Part shown: positions 62,265-64,000 of the stretch, piece after piece
How the letters are laid out: the number at the start of each line of letters is the position of its first letter
Position numbering within the stretch: the stretch's first letter is position 1
Assembly: GCF_009664855.1 (NCBI RefSeq)
Contig: NZ_CP045928.1
Location: 4,088,107-4,152,106 of the forward strand
DNA from: Flavobacterium sp. SLB02
Lineage (GTDB): Bacteria > Bacteroidota > Bacteroidia > Flavobacteriales > Flavobacteriaceae
Reading direction: 5' to 3'
Length of the DNA stretch: 64,000 nucleotides
Position numbers and translations under genes: made by a program
The notes under the pieces: generated by a model
The model's input: the letters and a program-made list of their open reading frames with translations, nothing else
Told to the model about the DNA's origin: nothing
The model's database searches: none

Positions 62265-62846
62265 ATGAAAAAATGGTTAATCCCTGTAGGAATCATAGTA
62301 GTACTAATCGCTATTATTGCTTTTTGGTCAATTGGAATCAAAAATACTGGTTTGCAAAAAAATCAGGCAGTTAATAAAGAATGGGGAAATGTAAGTACTA
62401 CTTACCAAAGAAGAAATGACCTTATTGGAAACTTAGTAAACACTGTAAAAGGTGCTGCAGATTTCGAAAAATCAACATTGACAGCTGTAATTGAGGCTCG
62501 TGCAAAAGCGACTTCGGTAACAATCGATCCAAGCAATGTAACTCCTGAACAATTAGCACAATACAATCAGGCTCAAAGTGGTGTATCATCTTCTTTGTCA
62601 AGATTATTAGTTTCTGTTGAACAATATCCAACATTAAAAGCAAACGAGAATTTCTTAAAACTACAAGACGAACTGGCTAGTACAGAAAATCAAATTTTAA
62701 CAGCCAGAACTCGTTTTAACGAAGCTGTACAAGATTACAATGGCTATGTTCTCGCAATTCCAAACAGCTGGTTTTTAAGCTACAAAGAAAAACCATATTT
62801 TGAAGCTGTTGCAGGAGCTGAAAAACCAGTTGAAGTAAAATTCTAA
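62265..62846 (+). CDS. lemA: LemA-family protein
   Basis: A 193-residue protein with one amino-terminal span (about 4-25) and a helical body. It has the LemA landmarks VNKEWGNVSTTYQRRNDLIGNLVNTVKG and FNEAVQDYNGYVLAIPNSWF. Function is not settled; LemA proteins occur beside TPM-domain genes, as here. The gene is followed by a large hairpin and then two TPM genes. Confidence 0.93.
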   Translation: MKKWLIPVGIIVVLIAIIAFWSIGIKNTGLQKNQAVNKEWGNVSTTYQRRNDLIGNLVNTVKGAADFEKSTLTAVIEARAKATSVTIDPSNVTPEQLAQYNQAQSGVSSSLSRLLVSVEQYPTLKANENFLKLQDELASTENQILTARTRFNEAVQDYNGYVLAIPNSWFLSYKEKPYFEAVAGAEKPVEVKF

Positions 62847-62864
62847 AAAAAGATTCATATTTTT

Positions 62865-62923
62865 GATTAACGTTTTTTTTTAATTTCGAATGAAATAATT
62901 CAGAAATTAGAGAAACGTTAATC
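62865..62923. promoter_or_regulatory. Large nested hairpin between lemA and the first TPM gene
   Basis: Outer arms GATTAACGTTT (62865-62875) and AAACGTTAATC (62913-62923) are fully complementary. Inside, TAATTTC/GAAATTA and GAAT/ATTC also pair, leaving a 6-base loop. There is no following U-tract on the plus strand. It may be an mRNA stability or processing element. Confidence 0.6.
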
Positions 62924-62944
62924 TTAATTTAAAAACTCATTTCG

Positions 62945-63382
62945 ATGTCTAAAGTAGAAGATTTTTTATCCAAAGAAGAAGAATTAACCATTGTTGAAGC
63001 TATTCGCGTGGCTGAAAAAAATACTTCTGGCGAGATTAGAGTACATATAGAACAAACCACTTCCAAGGTTCCTTTTGACAGGGCTTTGGAAGTTTTTCAT
63101 GAATTAAAAATGGATGAAACCCAGCAACAAAATGGGGTTTTATTTTACTTTGCCGTAGCAGATAAAACATTTGCTATTTGTGGAGACAAAGGCATAAATG
63201 ATCTCGTTGCAGCAGATTTTTGGGATTGCACCAAAGATGCCATGATTACCCAATTTAAGTCAGGAAATTTTAAACAAGGTATTGTCGATGGCATTTTAAA
63301 TGCCGGCGAACAATTAAAAAAATACTTTCCGTGGTCTGAAGGTGACACTAATGAATTATCAAACGAAATCTCAAAAGGATAA
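62945..63382 (+). CDS. TPM-domain protein, soluble
   Basis: A 145-residue protein with the TPM (TLP18.3/Psb32/MOLO-1) fold: EELTIVEAIRVAEKNTSGEIRVHIEQ, then QNGVLFYFAVADKTFAICGDKGIND. No signal peptide or span is visible. It follows lemA by 98 bases and is followed after 3 bases by a second, membrane-bound TPM gene. Confidence 0.88.
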   Translation: MSKVEDFLSKEEELTIVEAIRVAEKNTSGEIRVHIEQTTSKVPFDRALEVFHELKMDETQQQNGVLFYFAVADKTFAICGDKGINDLVAADFWDCTKDAMITQFKSGNFKQGIVDGILNAGEQLKKYFPWSEGDTNELSNEISKG

Positions 63383-63385
63383 ATA

Positions 63386-64000
63386 ATGAAAATTTCCAAA
63401 AACAAAATATCTTATTCAAAAGGACTTTTTCAGTTTACCTTTTTGTTCATCGCTTTTCTTACTACCAATTGTATTTTTGCACAATTTACAATTCCCGAAA
63501 AACCAACTTTGCAGACTTCAGTTTATGATTATGCGAATGTTTTAAGCGCCTCTGAAAAAACACAGTTGGAAGAAAAACTAATTCGATACTCTGATTCTAC
63601 TACCACTCAAATTGTAGTGATTACAATCGAAAGCTTAAAAGGCGAAGATGTGAATCAGCTGGCTACAAAATGGGGACAAACCTGGGGAATTGGAGGAACC
63701 AAGCAAGATGATAATGGTGTTGTTATCTTATTGGCTAAAGCCGAAAAGAAAATAGCTATTAACCCCGGATATGGAGTTGAAGATCGCTTGACTGCAGGAA
63801 TTGGCGGAACGATCATTAGAAATATTATTATTCCCGAATTCAAAGCCGGAAGTTTTTATAATGGACTTGACAAAGGAACAGATGCCATAATTGATGTTTT
63901 TAAAGGAAAATTCAAAGGCGAACGCAAGCAAGCCAAAGGAAATGATTTTCCGATACTCCCCTTCATTGTTATTGTTGTAATTGTATTAATTTTACTGGCG
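63386..64000 (+). CDS. TPM-domain secreted/membrane protein (YgcG-like), 3' end beyond window
   Basis: A frame from the ATG at 63386 runs to the window end (205 codons). A signal peptide of about 32 residues ending CIFAQ is followed by a TPM domain (VYDYANVLSASEKTQLEEKLIRYSD, then AINPGYGVEDRLT) and a hydrophobic stretch at the right edge (about 193-205). YgcG-like proteins often end in a Gly-rich tail. It probably forms an operon with lemA and the soluble TPM gene. Confidence 0.88.
   Translation, partial: MKISKNKISYSKGLFQFTFLFIAFLTTNCIFAQFTIPEKPTLQTSVYDYANVLSASEKTQLEEKLIRYSDSTTTQIVVITIESLKGEDVNQLATKWGQTWGIGGTKQDDNGVVILLAKAEKKIAINPGYGVEDRLTAGIGGTIIRNIIIPEFKAGSFYNGLDKGTDAIIDVFKGKFKGERKQAKGNDFPILPFIVIVVIVLILLA

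Overview
The window is ordinary chromosomal DNA of a Flavobacterium-like bacterium (Bacteroidota, Flavobacteriaceae). This follows from the AT-rich composition, the near absence of Shine-Dalgarno sequences, promoter -7 boxes of the TAnnTTTG type, the abundance of lipoproteins, a type IX secretion C-terminal tail, the TamL/TamB pair and flavobacterial gene order. I see no phage, insertion sequence, CRISPR array or integrated element.

Region 1 (1-7100, all minus strand) is the translation and transcription core: rpoB (5' end only), rplL, rplJ, rplA, rplK, nusG, secE, tRNA-Trp, tuf, tRNA-Thr(GGT), tRNA-Tyr and tRNA-Thr(TGT), preceded by hpf, xerC and rpsU. rpsU has a full AGGAGGTG Shine-Dalgarno, which no other gene I examined here has. 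In this phylum the ribosomal anti-SD is masked with the help of bS21, the rpsU product, so this is a plausible autoregulatory site. Region 2 (7300-16200) holds an acyl-CoA dehydrogenase, an APC permease, a small PspC-like protein, a DnaQ-type exonuclease, a cystathionine beta-synthase-like enzyme, a large porin-like protein and rnhB.

Region 3 (16200-26300) holds an NTF2-like secreted protein, a regulator/oxidoreductase pair, lipB, two paralogous lipoproteins, lysS, a D-lactate dehydrogenase-like enzyme and two unrecognised genes resembling orphan immunity genes. Region 4 (26400-27850) has two tandem Spy-like (LTxxQ) periplasmic genes. Each is preceded by an identical two-box element with the geometry of an ECF sigma promoter. 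Region 5 (27860-44200) is metabolic and envelope genes: a zinc metalloprotease, hemL, a LysM glucosaminidase, a PLP desulfhydrase-like enzyme, a small HExxH membrane protein, hutU, a DUF4136 lipoprotein, ilvA, a secreted GH30 glycosidase with T9SS tail, a truncated globin and an aromatic amino acid hydroxylase.

Region 6 (44380-57540) is envelope biogenesis: a DUF4230 protein, tamL and tamB (overlapping), a GSCFA protein, two paralogous surface-type lipoproteins and an ABC exporter. Region 7 (57940-64000) has alaS divergent from an M23 peptidase, then a MerR regulator, lemA and two TPM-domain genes, the last cut by the window end.

Many intergenic gaps carry short degenerate repeats and reused terminator hairpins. 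Starts were corrected for nusG, hpf, the second Spy-like gene, one lipoprotein and alaS, from family alignment or promoter position.
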